Shown here in pieces: positions 48,435-60,242 of a stretch of 64,000 nucleotides of DNA. Source of the DNA: Mesorhizobium sp. WSM4313 (GTDB lineage Bacteria > Pseudomonadota > Alphaproteobacteria > Rhizobiales > Rhizobiaceae); NCBI RefSeq assembly GCF_002294725.1, contig NZ_NSFT01000001.1, positions 1 to 64,000 on the forward strand, in the 5' to 3' direction. How positions within the stretch are numbered: position 1 is the stretch's first letter; each line of letters starts with the position of its first letter. A program made the translations under genes and the position numbers. The notes under the pieces are model-generated. The model did no database searches and was not told where the DNA came from. It was given only the letters and a program-made list of their open reading frames with translations.

Positions 48435-48845
48435 ATGGACAGCAAGATCTTCAATCTGAAAGCCAAGCTCGAGGTCTACAAGGCCATGACGAACGGCGCC
48501 AATTTCGCCGATTGTCCGGTCCGCGACGTGATCCAGGGCATCAGCGGCAAATGGAGCTCGCTGCTGGTGATGGCACTGGCCGAGAAGCCCTATCGCTTTG
48601 GCGAGCTGCGCCGGCTGGTTCCCGACATCTCGCAGCGCATGCTGACGCAGACGCTCCATGATCTGCAGCGGGACGGCTACGTGCACCGCGAGGTGTTCCC
48701 GACCAAGCCGCCGAGCGTCGAATACAGCCTGACCGATCTTGGACGTTCGATGTTCCTGCCTCTGCAACAGCTCGTTCAATGGGCCGAACTCAATCATGAC
48801 GCGGTGCGCGATGCGCGCGCCGCCTTCGACACCGCCCAGGGCTGA
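48435..48845 (+). CDS. HxlR-family transcriptional regulator
   Basis: This 136-residue winged-helix protein has the HxlR pattern [53 protein letters not shown], including the N-terminal cysteine (C27) that senses oxidants or electrophiles in relatives. The ATG at 48435 is used; a GTG precedes it by one codon. It is divergent from a QorB-like reductase, which it likely represses. Confidence 0.9.
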   Translation: MDSKIFNLKAKLEVYKAMTNGANFADCPVRDVIQGISGKWSSLLVMALAEKPYRFGELRRLVPDISQRMLTQTLHDLQRDGYVHREVFPTKPPSVEYSLTDLGRSMFLPLQQLVQWAELNHDAVRDARAAFDTAQG

Positions 48846-48928
48846 TCTCTCGACACAAGCGTCAAAGCGCCCGATTGATCCGGCGCGTTCCAAGCGGGAT
48901 TGTCCCCGCAGGGTCGGGTTGGGGGACG

Positions 48929-50158
48929 ATGGGCAAGTCTTACGAGATCGCGATTGCCGGCGCTGGTCCGGCCGGGCTGGCGGCAGCGCTTTACCTCAAG
49001 CGGGCCGGACACAAGGTCACCGTTTTCGAGCGTTTCGACGCGCCGAGACCTGTCGGCTCAGGCCTCATCCTGCAGCCGACCGGGCTGACAGTGCTCGCCG
49101 ATCTCAGCCTGCTCGATGAGATCCTTTCACTTGGCAGCCGCATCGAGCGGCTGCACGGCACTGACGCCGGCAGCGGGCGCACGGTGCTCGAAGTCCGCTA
49201 TGACGCGCGGCGAGGCCGCCGCTTCGGCCTCGCCGTGCATCGGGCGGCGCTGTTCGGGGTGCTCTACCGCGCCGCCTTGCGCAAAGCGATCGCCATCGAA
49301 ACCGATGTCGAGGTCGAAACGCTGGAAGTCGGCGAGCGCGCGACGCTGGTCTGCGGCAACGGCAGGCGGCTCGGGCCGTTCGACCTCATTGTCGATGCCA
49401 GCGGCGCGCGCTCGAAACTGCGGTCATATCTCGGCGATAACGCCATGCCACGGCCGCTCGCCTATGGCGCATTCTGGGCGTCGCTCGGCTGGCGGGACGG
49501 CTTTGACAGAAGCGCGCTGCTGCAGCGCTACGACAAGGCAAGCATAATGGTCGGCGTGCTGCCCATCGGCCGGCCCGAGCCTGGCGCGCAAGACATGGCG
49601 GCTTTCTTCTGGAGCCTCAAGCCGGCCGATGCCGAACAGATAAAGGCGAAGGGCCTCTATGCCTGGAAGGCGAGGGTAGTCTCTGTGTGGCCAGAGTGCG
49701 AGGCTTTCACCAGCCAGATCGACAGTTTCGAGCAGCTCTCGCTCGCCCGCTATGGCCACCATACGATGACATTGCCAGCCGGCCGGCGGCTTGCCGTCAT
49801 CGGCGATGCCGCGCATTCGACCAGCCCGCAGCTCGGGCAAGGCGCGAACATGGCGCTGCTCGACGCCGCGGCGCTCAGCCACACGCTGGAGCACGCGAGG
49901 GGAGTCGACGACGCGCTCGACACCTACGCGAAGGCAAGACGCTGGCATGTGCGCATGTTCCAGGCGCTGTCCCTGTCGCTGACACCCTTCTACCAGTCGG
50001 ACTCCGTGGCCTTGCCCTTTGTCCGCGACCGTGTGGTCGCGGCGCTGGCGAGAGTTCCGCCAGGGCCGCAACTCCTTGCGGCCATGGTCGCCGGTACGGT
50101 AATCGACCCGTTCAGGCGGATCGGGCTTGCGGAGTTGCAATGGCCTGCAGCCGGATGA
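48929..50158 (+). CDS. FAD-dependent aromatic-type monooxygenase
   Basis: This 409-residue class A flavoprotein monooxygenase has the FAD motif IAGAGPAGLAAALYLKRAG (about 8-26). The second FAD motif is GRRLAVIGDAAHSTSPQLGQGANMALLDAAAL, with GDAAHxxxPxxGQGxN conserved. A DG-like segment (DASGARSKLR) takes part in NADPH binding. The substrate is unknown. The ATG at 48929 has GGGGGACG upstream. Its 3' end overlaps the convergent GST gene by 47 bp. Confidence 0.87.
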   Translation: MGKSYEIAIAGAGPAGLAAALYLKRAGHKVTVFERFDAPRPVGSGLILQPTGLTVLADLSLLDEILSLGSRIERLHGTDAGSGRTVLEVRYDARRGRRFGLAVHRAALFGVLYRAALRKAIAIETDVEVETLEVGERATLVCGNGRRLGPFDLIVDASGARSKLRSYLGDNAMPRPLAYGAFWASLGWRDGFDRSALLQRYDKASIMVGVLPIGRPEPGAQDMAAFFWSLKPADAEQIKAKGLYAWKARVVSVWPECEAFTSQIDSFEQLSLARYGHHTMTLPAGRRLAVIGDAAHSTSPQLGQGANMALLDAAALSHTLEHARGVDDALDTYAKARRWHVRMFQALSLSLTPFYQSDSVALPFVRDRVVAALARVPPGPQLLAAMVAGTVIDPFRRIGLAELQWPAAG

Positions 50159-50831
50159 TCTCGGACAGGTAAGACCCCTTTGCCCGCAGGAAGGCGTGCA
50201 GCCGCCACGGATAGTCCGGGCTGACGGCTTCCTTCACCGATTTCCGTTCGCTCAACGCCTCGCGCCAGGCTTGGACGAGCGGCTTGCCGTCCAGAATGCC
50301 GAAGTCGCCGATGCGGTCGAACGTGTCGAAATAGCGGAAGACCGGTCCGTAGACGGCGTCGACCAGCGAGAAACGATCCCCGGCGAACCACGGACCGCTT
50401 TGCCTTGCCGCGAGTTCTGCTTCCACACGCGCGAACATCCCGGACAAGCCTCTGCTTTCACGGAGGAAAGCGGCTTCATCGGCAGCGGAATAGAAGCGGC
50501 CGATGGCATTGAGGATCGCCGAGCCGAATTCGATCCAGGCGCGATGCCTGGCCCGCAGCAGCGGATCGGCAGCGTGCAACGGATTGGCCTCCGTCTCCTC
50601 GAGAAATTCGAGGATGACGGCGGATTCGAAAATGACTTCCTGCGCGTCGCCATGCCGGACGCGCAGCAGCGGCACCTTGCCGAGCGGCGAGACCGCCTTG
50701 AACCAGTCGGGCTTGTTGGCAAGGTCGACATCGACCCGTTCGAACGGCACGCCTTTCTCGGCAAGCGAGATCGCGGCGCGCTGGACGTAGGGGCAGAGGT
50801 GATGGCTGACGAGGGTGAGCCTGGCGGTCAT
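50112..50831 (-). CDS. Glutathione S-transferase family protein
   Basis: This 239-residue protein has a thioredoxin-fold N-terminal domain. SHHLCPYVQRAAISLAEKGVPFERVDVDL carries a CPYV motif reminiscent of omega/beta-type GSTs, and PLGKVPLL supplies the cis-proline. An all-helical C-terminal domain follows. It starts 2 bp after the Rieske gene stop, so the two are co-transcribed under the triple operator at 51155-51215. It may detoxify electrophiles or act as a reductase; the substrate is unknown. Confidence 0.88.
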   Translation of the reverse strand: MTARLTLVSHHLCPYVQRAAISLAEKGVPFERVDVDLANKPDWFKAVSPLGKVPLLRVRHGDAQEVIFESAVILEFLEETEANPLHAADPLLRARHRAWIEFGSAILNAIGRFYSAADEAAFLRESRGLSGMFARVEAELAARQSGPWFAGDRFSLVDAVYGPVFRYFDTFDRIGDFGILDGKPLVQAWREALSERKSVKEAVSPDYPWRLHAFLRAKGSYLSEIIRLQAIATPQARSA

Positions 50832-50832
50832 C

Positions 50833-51138
50833 TCATTCCCCCCAGACATAGTTCAGCGCGCCGTCTTCGACGCGGGTCGACAGGAACATCAGGCGGGAGC
50901 CCTTCGGCGCCGGGCCTTCCAGGCGCTCGCCGCTTGTCATGTCGAATTTCGCGCCATGCCATTGGCAGACAAGTGAGCCGTCCTTGCATTCCAGCGGCCC
51001 GCCGAAATGCAGGCAGACATTGGCCGCGGCGCGGATGCGCTCGCCGCTGCGCCAGACATGTATCTCGCGGCCGAAGAACGGCGCCATCAGGCTGCCGGTT
51101 TGCGGGATATCGGCGATCTTGCAGATTTCATGTTTCAT
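50833..51138 (-). CDS. Rieske [2Fe-2S] domain protein
   Basis: This 101-residue ferredoxin-like protein has both cluster motifs: C42-L-H44 in NVCLHFGGPL and C58-Q-W-H61 in LVCQWHGAKFDM. It could deliver electrons to an oxygenase, though none is coupled directly. I start at the ATG at 51138; the frame open upstream runs through the operator repeats and is not coding. GST follows in the same operon, and a MarR regulator is divergent. Confidence 0.9.
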   Translation of the reverse strand: MKHEICKIADIPQTGSLMAPFFGREIHVWRSGERIRAAANVCLHFGGPLECKDGSLVCQWHGAKFDMTSGERLEGPAPKGSRLMFLSTRVEDGALNYVWGE

Positions 51139-51154
51139 CGGAGAACTCCATATC

Positions 51155-51215
51155 GATGCGTTTGCATCTATATGAATGCATTTGCATCGATCGTCAAGCT
51201 TGATGCAATTGCATC
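51155..51215. promoter_or_regulatory. Three palindromic MarR operators
   Basis: Three 14-bp near-identical palindromes lie between the Rieske and MarR genes: GATGCGTTTGCATC (51155-51168), AATGCATTTGCATC (51175-51188) and the perfect GATGCAATTGCATC (51202-51215). The centres are 20 and 27 bp apart. The first pair is on one face of the helix (two turns). They are strong candidates for binding the adjacent MarR dimer at both promoters. Confidence 0.75.
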
Positions 51216-51234
51216 TATCCGCTAGGCTGCGCCG

Positions 51235-51690
51235 ATGACGAAGAAATCCCCATCGCCCGAAGCCGTCACCGCCTGGGCGCGCCTCATGCGCGTCTCGCGC
51301 CAACTGGTCGAAAAGACCGAGGACGCGCTGAAGGCCAGCGGGCTGCCGCCGCTAGGCTGGTATGACGTGCTGCACGAGCTGGCGGAAGCGGGCGAGGGAG
51401 GGCTGCGGCCGTTCGAGCTGATCGATCGCGTTCTGTTGGCACAGTACGGCGTTTCAAGGCTGCTGGCCCGGCTGGAAGCGAATGGCCTGGTCGAAAAGCT
51501 GCCGGTCTCCGATGACGGCCGGGGCCAGACCGTGCGCATCACGCCAAGCGGTCGGGACATGCGCCGCCGCATCTGGGCTGTCTATGGCGCTTCGATCGCG
51601 GACCAAATGGGCGACAGGCTTTCAGCCCAGGATCTGAAGACATTGGCTAGCCTTCTCGGACGGCTGCGTGATCCCCCGATAAGCGATTAG
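51235..51690 (+). CDS. MarR-family transcriptional regulator
   Basis: This 151-residue protein has a winged helix over about residues 45-105 (LRPFELIDRVLLAQYGVSRLLARLEANGLVEKL, wing DDGRGQTVRITPSG). It is divergent from the Rieske-GST operon, and three matching palindromes lie in between, so it most likely represses both itself and that operon. The ligand may be a phenolic or electrophile, but this is a guess from GST and Rieske context. The start is the ATG at 51235. Confidence 0.9.
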   Translation: MTKKSPSPEAVTAWARLMRVSRQLVEKTEDALKASGLPPLGWYDVLHELAEAGEGGLRPFELIDRVLLAQYGVSRLLARLEANGLVEKLPVSDDGRGQTVRITPSGRDMRRRIWAVYGASIADQMGDRLSAQDLKTLASLLGRLRDPPISD

Positions 51691-51771
51691 CGGGCGAGCC
51701 CTTCGCTGTTCTGCCGGATCGTTTTTCGCCGCGGCCCCTTGCATCCGAAACCGGAATGCGCAATAAGCCGA

Positions 51772-51786
51772 ACCGTAACGTACGGT
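51772..51786. promoter_or_regulatory. Candidate TetR auto-operator
   Basis: ACCGTA-ACG-TACGGT is a perfect 6-bp inverted repeat with a 3-nt spacer. It lies 34 bp before the TetR start and is typical in size and place for autoregulation. Confidence 0.5.
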
Positions 51787-51820
51787 ACGCATCCGAGCGA
51801 CCGGAAAAACAGGACAGAAC

Positions 51821-53714
<1,894 letters not shown>

Positions 53715-53741
53715 TCTTCGATTTCACCGTTGCATCCCAAA

Positions 53742-53771
53742 GGCCGGCGGAGCGATCCGCCGGCCCTTTCT
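53742..53771 (+). terminator. Intrinsic terminator after ilvC
   Basis: A perfect 10-bp stem GGCCGGCGGA / TCCGCCGGCC with loop GCGA is followed by a T-rich stretch (CTTTCTTTG). It follows the third copy of the duplicated ilvC end. Confidence 0.85.
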
Positions 53772-53800
53772 TTGCCAAGCAAGCTGGTCGGGTCCGGGAT

Positions 53801-54124
53801 CTAGCCGTAGTGCCAGTGCGGCTTGGGCTCGGTGCCGGTGAACTCGACGCCGATGCGGTCCTCGCGGCGCCAACGGACCACCGCCCTGTAGCCGATGCCG
53901 TCGATCGGCACATAGAGAAGGAATTCGTCCGGCACGCGCGCATCGATCGGCACTTTCAACTCTGCGCCGTTAGCATGCATGTTGCGCACCGTGCATCTGA
54001 CCTCGGAATTGTTGATGCCGGTCAGGATCGCCGCGCCTTTGAGCACGCGTTGCCTGTGTTGGTTTCTGTGTTCGTTTTCGGCCATGGCGTGCACGTCTCG
54101 CACCCCGTTCGCGCGAATCGTCAT
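53801..54124 (-). CDS. PilZ-domain protein
   Basis: This protein of 107 residues is a single PilZ domain. HRNQHRQRVLKGAAIL carries the RxxxR-type c-di-GMP contact (RQRV region) and NMHANGAELKV replaces the usual D/NxSxxG motif. The end GIGYRAVVRWRREDRIGVEF is conserved. It may sense the c-di-GMP made by enzymes such as the GGDEF protein at 21120. The ATG at 54124 is listed; an ATG at 54085 (MAENEHRNQ) would remove 13 residues. Confidence 0.82.
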   Translation of the reverse strand: MTIRANGVRDVHAMAENEHRNQHRQRVLKGAAILTGINNSEVRCTVRNMHANGAELKVPIDARVPDEFLLYVPIDGIGYRAVVRWRREDRIGVEFTGTEPKPHWHYG

Positions 54125-54236
54125 ATTGAATAGCCGCCGCCGATGAATTTAGGGTTATCGGCCGATGGCGGACACAGGTTCGGCAAAATAAAACGGCGCC
54201 GCGAAGGGCGCCGTCTCATCCTTCCTGCCGAAGGGC

Positions 54237-54824
54237 TCAGATATAGGGCGAGATGCACTGCCGGCGCGGGCCGTAGTTGGGCTGGAACGTGTTGTCCCAG
54301 GCCCGATAGGACCGGTAGCGGTCGTAGCACCATTGGACATGGGCCCTGGAAAGCCGCTCGGTCCGGTAGATGCGCCGCGGCTGAACGTAGCGCGGGTAAG
54401 GGTCGTAATAATATGGATCGTAGTAGTTGTTGTAGGCGAGGCTACCCAGGCCCAGGCCTAGCCCAAGCCCCAGAAGGGCGGCGTCACCATTGTCGAAACG
54501 CCGATGATGGCGATGATGCCGCCAGCGCCAGTCGCCATCCCCATCCCAGTTGCGGGAGAAATGACGAGAGCGGAAGTCGTCGCCGCGCCATCTGAAATCC
54601 CGGCCCCGCCAGTCGCCACCGCGCCGCCAGCGCCAGTCATACATCCCCCGCCGGTCGTTGCCGCCGGCCCAGCTGTCGCGGATGGGTATGATGGTTGCCG
54701 CCGTGCTGGTTGCGGTCGACAGATCGGGTTGCAGGATTGGGCCGGCCACCGACGGCGCCGTCACGCCGGCAACGAAACCGAGGGCCAGGAGCCCGGATCG
54801 AAGGGAAGAGAAAAGCGGTTTCAT
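54237..54824 (-). CDS. BA14K-family exported protein
   Basis: This 195-residue protein has a Sec signal peptide (about 1-28, cleavage near SVAGP), an Arg/Trp/Asp-rich low-complexity middle and a Tyr/Pro-rich stretch. The C-terminal BA14K motif is [21 protein letters not shown]...RRQCISPY. Brucella BA14K is an immunoreactive lectin-like surface protein. A glycine-leucine segment ([15 protein letters not shown]) may insert in a membrane. The ATG at 54824 has GGAGAG upstream. Confidence 0.85.
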   Translation of the reverse strand: MKPLFSSLRSGLLALGFVAGVTAPSVAGPILQPDLSTATSTAATIIPIRDSWAGGNDRRGMYDWRWRRGGDWRGRDFRWRGDDFRSRHFSRNWDGDGDWRWRHHRHHRRFDNGDAALLGLGLGLGLGSLAYNNYYDPYYYDPYPRYVQPRRIYRTERLSRAHVQWCYDRYRSYRAWDNTFQPNYGPRRQCISPYI

Positions 54825-54991
54825 TTCACTCTCCAAGGAGCAAAGGCCCCACGCCCAGCACACCCCGGGAAGAGGCCCATTGTTGGAACTTTCCGTCTGA
54901 ACGGAAGATGAACGGAAAGGTTCCATCAACCATAACGAGTATCGCGCCTGGCTCTTGTTTTCGTCCCCGCTTGCGGGCAAAGGTCACGGCC

Positions 54992-56104
54992 ATGTCGCTT
55001 CGGCTTGCCACCTTCAACGTCGAGAACCTGATGAGCAGGTTCGATTTCTCGGGCTATCGCAACCAGCTCAATGAAGACCGCACGCTGGCGCTGTTCGATA
55101 TCCAGAGCGAGGCCGAATACCGGTTTCTCGAGCAGGCCCGTGCCATCGCCCAGTCCGACGACACGCGCCAGCTGACGGCGCTCGCCATAGCAGCCACCCG
55201 CGCCGACATCATCTGCATGCAGGAGGTCGACAATATCGAGGCGCTGAAGGCTTTCGAATATGGCTATCTGTTCAAGATGATCGGCCAGGGCTACCGGCAG
55301 AAATACACCACCGCCGGCAACGATACGCGCGGCATCGATGTCGCGGTGATGATGCGCAACGAAACGGCGCAAGGGCAGCCGATCGACTTCGTGCGCATGA
55401 CCAGCCATGCCTATGTCACCTTCGAACAGTTCGGCCTGTTCACGCCGGAGCTCGCCGCGCTCGGCTATCTCGCCAATGAGCGTGTCTTTCGCCGCGACTG
55501 CCTGGAGATCGACCTGAGGGTCGGCGGCGTGCCGTTAACGCTCTATCTGGTGCATTTCAAATCGATGGGGCCGCCGCGCAACGGGCTGGATGGCCGCCAG
55601 GCGTCGATGCCGCTGCGCATCGCGGAAGCGCAAGCGGTGCGCCGCATCGTCGAGGAGCGTTTCGGCAAGGACCATGCCGCCGACAAACGCTGGGCCATCT
55701 GCGGCGACATGAATGATTACCGGCAGCGCGTGAAGATCGATGGCGACGCGATCGACGGCTACCATTTCGAGGTCATAGACGAAGCCCGGTCCTCGATCGA
55801 TGTGCTCACCGCCGGCGGCTTTTGCGAGAATGTTGTCGAGCGGCGTCCGGAGATGGACCGCTGGAGCTTCTACCATACGCGCGGCCCGGAAGAGCGGCAC
55901 CTTTGCCAACTCGACTATATCCTGCTGTCGAAGGCGCTGGCCGCGAAGAACGCCACCGCCGTTCCCGACATCATCCGCAACGGCCAGCCCTGGCGCACCA
56001 TCTTTCCGCCCGGACAGGATGTCGAACGTTTCCCGCGCGCGGGCTGGGACAGGCCGAAAGCGTCGGACCATTGCCCGGTGGCGATCACACTGAACATGGC
56101 GTGA
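54992..56104 (+). CDS. Endonuclease/exonuclease/phosphatase-family protein
   Basis: This 370-residue EEP-fold protein begins MSLRLATFNVENLMSRFDF and has the metal/catalytic segments IICMQEVDN (Glu), FKSMG, WAICGDMNDYR (Asp-Asn) and SDHCPVAI (Asp-His). It has no signal peptide. Substrates in this fold include DNA, phosphoinositides and other phosphoesters; which applies here is unknown. The ATG at 54992 follows AAAGGTCACGGCC. Its stop overlaps the Nudix gene start. Confidence 0.85.
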   Translation: MSLRLATFNVENLMSRFDFSGYRNQLNEDRTLALFDIQSEAEYRFLEQARAIAQSDDTRQLTALAIAATRADIICMQEVDNIEALKAFEYGYLFKMIGQGYRQKYTTAGNDTRGIDVAVMMRNETAQGQPIDFVRMTSHAYVTFEQFGLFTPELAALGYLANERVFRRDCLEIDLRVGGVPLTLYLVHFKSMGPPRNGLDGRQASMPLRIAEAQAVRRIVEERFGKDHAADKRWAICGDMNDYRQRVKIDGDAIDGYHFEVIDEARSSIDVLTAGGFCENVVERRPEMDRWSFYHTRGPEERHLCQLDYILLSKALAAKNATAVPDIIRNGQPWRTIFPPGQDVERFPRAGWDRPKASDHCPVAITLNMA

Positions 56105-56826
56105 CACTGTTGAGTTTCGACCTGCCACGCAACGTCATCCTTCCGGTCGATGCGGTCGATGTCCGCCTCGATCCCGGCCCGCATCCCTTCGCGCTGAGCA
56201 ATGCGGCAGCCATCGCCGAGAACTGGCGGCAGGAGATCGCCGCCAATCCGGCATTGTTCGACGGCGCCGTGGTGCTGCTTTCCGAGCTTGCCTACCGCGA
56301 CGGCCGCCTCGTCGGCCGCTGCCATGCGGTGAACTATTCGACGTTCCTGCTGTGGCGCAGGCGGCGCGAGAATTCCGGCGCCGAGCACGCCTACGCGCAT
56401 GCCGTGCTGGTTGCCGGCGACAATGCGCTGGTGGCGATCCGCATGGGGCCGCACACGGTCAATGCCGGCCGCGTCTATTTCGCTGCCGGCTCCTTCGAGC
56501 CGATCGATTTCCGCGACGGGCTCGTCGATGTCGACTTCAACATGATCCGGGAGGTGAGGGAGGAGACCGGGCTGGACCTTTCGACGGCCGAGCGCGGACA
56601 GCGCTATCACGCGCTATCGACGGCAAGCGGCACGGTGATCTTCCGCCGCTACCACGTGGCCGAACCGGCCGACGAGCTGGCGCGGCGCATCACCGCCTTC
56701 GTCGCCGCCGAGACCGAGCCGGAGATCGAGGGGCCGGTGATCATCCGCCACGCCGGCGATCTGCCCGATGGCTTGATGCCGCACATGAAGCCGCTGGTCG
56801 AGTGGCATTTCGGCGGCGGCCGTTAG
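56101..56826 (+). CDS. Nudix-family hydrolase-like protein
   Basis: This 241-residue protein carries a C-terminal Nudix-like segment GLVDVDFNMIREVREETGLDL. The REVREETGL half is canonical, but the first glutamate of the GX5E part is replaced (phenylalanine), so activity may be altered. The N-terminal 100 residues form a family-specific domain. It starts at a GTG at 56101 overlapping the nuclease-fold stop codon (GTGA), indicating coupling. Confidence 0.8.
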   Translation: MTLLSFDLPRNVILPVDAVDVRLDPGPHPFALSNAAAIAENWRQEIAANPALFDGAVVLLSELAYRDGRLVGRCHAVNYSTFLLWRRRRENSGAEHAYAHAVLVAGDNALVAIRMGPHTVNAGRVYFAAGSFEPIDFRDGLVDVDFNMIREVREETGLDLSTAERGQRYHALSTASGTVIFRRYHVAEPADELARRITAFVAAETEPEIEGPVIIRHAGDLPDGLMPHMKPLVEWHFGGGR

Positions 56827-56897
56827 CAGCACCCAGCCGCTCTCTCCGCGCTGCGTCACCGCAAGATCGGCGCACAGGCGCAGAACGCTGCCTCTGA

Positions 56898-58111
<1,214 letters not shown>

Positions 58112-58115
<4 letters not shown>

Positions 58116-58819
58116 GCTGCTTCCTCCGCTTTCAAAGTATCGGAGGCGACATGGCCGTCGAGGAAGCGGATTGTGCGGCCGGCATAGCCGGCGACGTCGG
58201 CCTCATGGGTGACCATGACAATGGAGAGACCGAGCTCGGCATTGAGCCTGGTCATCAACTCCATGATTTCATGCGTACGCGCGGTGTCGAGATTGCCGGT
58301 CGGTTCGTCGGCGACCAGCAGCGTCGGCCTGGTGACGATGGCGCGGGCGATCGCCACGCGCTGCTGCTGGCCGCCCGAAAGCTCGGCCGGCGTGTGATGC
58401 TCGCGCCCGACAAGCCCGACCTCGGCCAGCGCCTGCATGGCGAGATCGCGGCGCTCGCGCGCGGCGACGCCGCGATAGATCAGCGGCAGCTCGACATTTT
58501 CTGCCGCGGTGGTGCGCGGCAGGAGATTGTAGCCCTGGAAGACGAAGCCGACATAGAGGTTGCGCAAAAGCGCGCGGCGGTTGCGGTCGAGCCGTCCCGC
58601 ATCGATGCCCGTGAAAGAGTAGGTTCCGGCTGTCGGCGTATCGAGGCAGCCGATGATATTCATCGCGGTCGATTTGCCCGAGCCGGAGGGACCCATGATG
58701 GCGACGAATTCGCCGCGCCGAATGGCGAGATCGACGCCGGCCAGCGCGTGCACGCGAGCCTCGCCCTCGCCATAGCTCTTCCAGACCTTGTCGAAGGTGA
58801 TGAGCAGGGGAGCCGACAT
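58112..58819 (-). CDS. MacB-type ABC exporter ATPase
   Basis: This 235-residue ATPase has a Walker A GPSGSGKS (43-50), Q-loop FQGYNLLP, signature [15 protein letters not shown], Walker [13 protein letters not shown] and H-loop [10 protein letters not shown]. LolD/MacB-like ATPases have this length. I start at the ATG at 58819 with GGAG upstream. It lies 4 bp after the adaptor stop and overlaps the permease start. Confidence 0.93.
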
Positions 58820-58823
58820 TTCG

Positions 58824-60110
58824 TCAGCTCCGCTGCTGTGCGCCGGTGATGACCTCAGCGCCCTCATCGAGGCCGGACGTGATCTCGGTCAACTCGCCGT
58901 CGGTCGAGCCGATCCTGACGTTGACCGGGTGCGGTCGGCCGTTCTCCAGCACATAAAGCGTGCGCGAGCCGTCGGTCGGCGCCTTCGTTGCCTCGGCTTG
59001 GCGGTTCGGGCGGCCCATGCGGCCGGTGAAGAGGTCGCTAAGGCTCCAGCCGCGTGCCTGCTGTTGCATCGGGCGATAGCGGAAGGCGGTCGACGGGACG
59101 GTAAGCACGCTTTTGGCCTGCCGGGTCACCACCGAGACCGTGGCCGTCATACCGGGCCGCAAGAGAAGCTCGCCATTGTCGACTTCGAGGCGGGCATTGT
59201 AGGTGACAACGCCGTCGGTGGTGACCGAGGCGTAGGAGATGTCGCGGATCTCTGCGTCGAAGGGTCGGTCCGCGAACGCGTCGACGGTGAATCGGGCATG
59301 CTGGCCTGGCTTGACCTGGCCGATATCGGCCTCGTCGACCGCGGCCTGCAATTCCATGTTGCGAAGGTCGGCGGCGATGACGAAGAGCACCGGCGCCTGC
59401 AGGGAGGACGCGACGGTCTGGCCGGGATCGACCGAGCGCGTCAGCACGATGCCGTCGATCGGCGCATAGATGGTGCTCTTGGCGAGATCGGTCTGCTGCG
59501 CCTTGAGATCTGCCTGGGCGATGGCGAGATTGGCTTCGGCGCTGTCGAGCGCCGCCTTCGAGCGGTCGCGCGTCGCCGTCGCCGCTTCGAGCGACTGGTC
59601 CGTCGCCATGCCGCGCTTGGTCAGCGCGCTGGCGCGCACAACCGCGTTCTCGTTTTCCTGCAAGGTAACCTTGGCGTTCTCGACGGCGGCCGCCGCCGCC
59701 TTGGCGGAGGCGGTGGCGCGCTCGATCTGGACTTCGAGCTTGGCGGTGTCGAGCGTCGCCAGCACGTCGCCCTTCTTGACCTGCTGGTTTTCATTGGCCG
59801 CGACCGAGCGGACGATGCCGGAAAGCTCGCTGGAGATGTCGACCTGGGTCAGCGGCTGCAGCGTACCGGTGGCCGATACCGCGACAGTGAGGTCGGCGAC
59901 CGCCGCGGGCACGGCGGTGTATTCGATCCTGGGAGGTGCTGCGGCATACGACCGATAGAGGGCAATGCCGGCCGTGATTATCGCTATCGTCAGCAGCGCG
60001 TAGAACCAGAAGCGGCGACGCTTGCGGCTTACGCCCTTGCGGTCGAGCCCGAGCGCTGTCTCTATGGAAGTACCGGATTCCGCGTTTGCCGGATTGACAA
60101 GCTGGTCCAC
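58824..60110 (-). CDS. MacA-type periplasmic adaptor
   Basis: This 428-residue HlyD-family adaptor has one membrane anchor (about 34-52) and a lipoyl motif split by a long helical hairpin (ATASAKAAAAAVENAKVTLQENENAVVRASALTKRG...). A beta-barrel domain with YNARLEVDNGELLLRPGMTATVSVV follows. It starts at a GTG at 60110 with AGGGG upstream. It is first in a minus-strand operon adaptor-ATPase-permease. An outer-membrane channel is not encoded nearby. Confidence 0.9.
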   Translation of the reverse strand: MDQLVNPANAESGTSIETALGLDRKGVSRKRRRFWFYALLTIAIITAGIALYRSYAAAPPRIEYTAVPAAVADLTVAVSATGTLQPLTQVDISSELSGIVRSVAANENQQVKKGDVLATLDTAKLEVQIERATASAKAAAAAVENAKVTLQENENAVVRASALTKRGMATDQSLEAATATRDRSKAALDSAEANLAIAQADLKAQQTDLAKSTIYAPIDGIVLTRSVDPGQTVASSLQAPVLFVIAADLRNMELQAAVDEADIGQVKPGQHARFTVDAFADRPFDAEIRDISYASVTTDGVVTYNARLEVDNGELLLRPGMTATVSVVTRQAKSVLTVPSTAFRYRPMQQQARGWSLSDLFTGRMGRPNRQAEATKAPTDGSRTLYVLENGRPHPVNVRIGSTDGELTEITSGLDEGAEVITGAQQRS

Positions 60111-60242
60111 GCCGGACCCCTATGCTGAAAATGGATGTCCCTATCCGTCCACAAATCAGGCCTTAAGGTTCGAATTTCAAATTAAATTTCCCTCATGTTT
60201 GGATTGAGGCAGAAATTCGGGGCGAGGCGAAAGGTTTTCTCC

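Noticed and set aside
50833..51303. Longer Rieske start through the operator region
   Set aside because: The N-terminal extension only translates the MarR operator repeats; the ATG at 51138 fits the domain.
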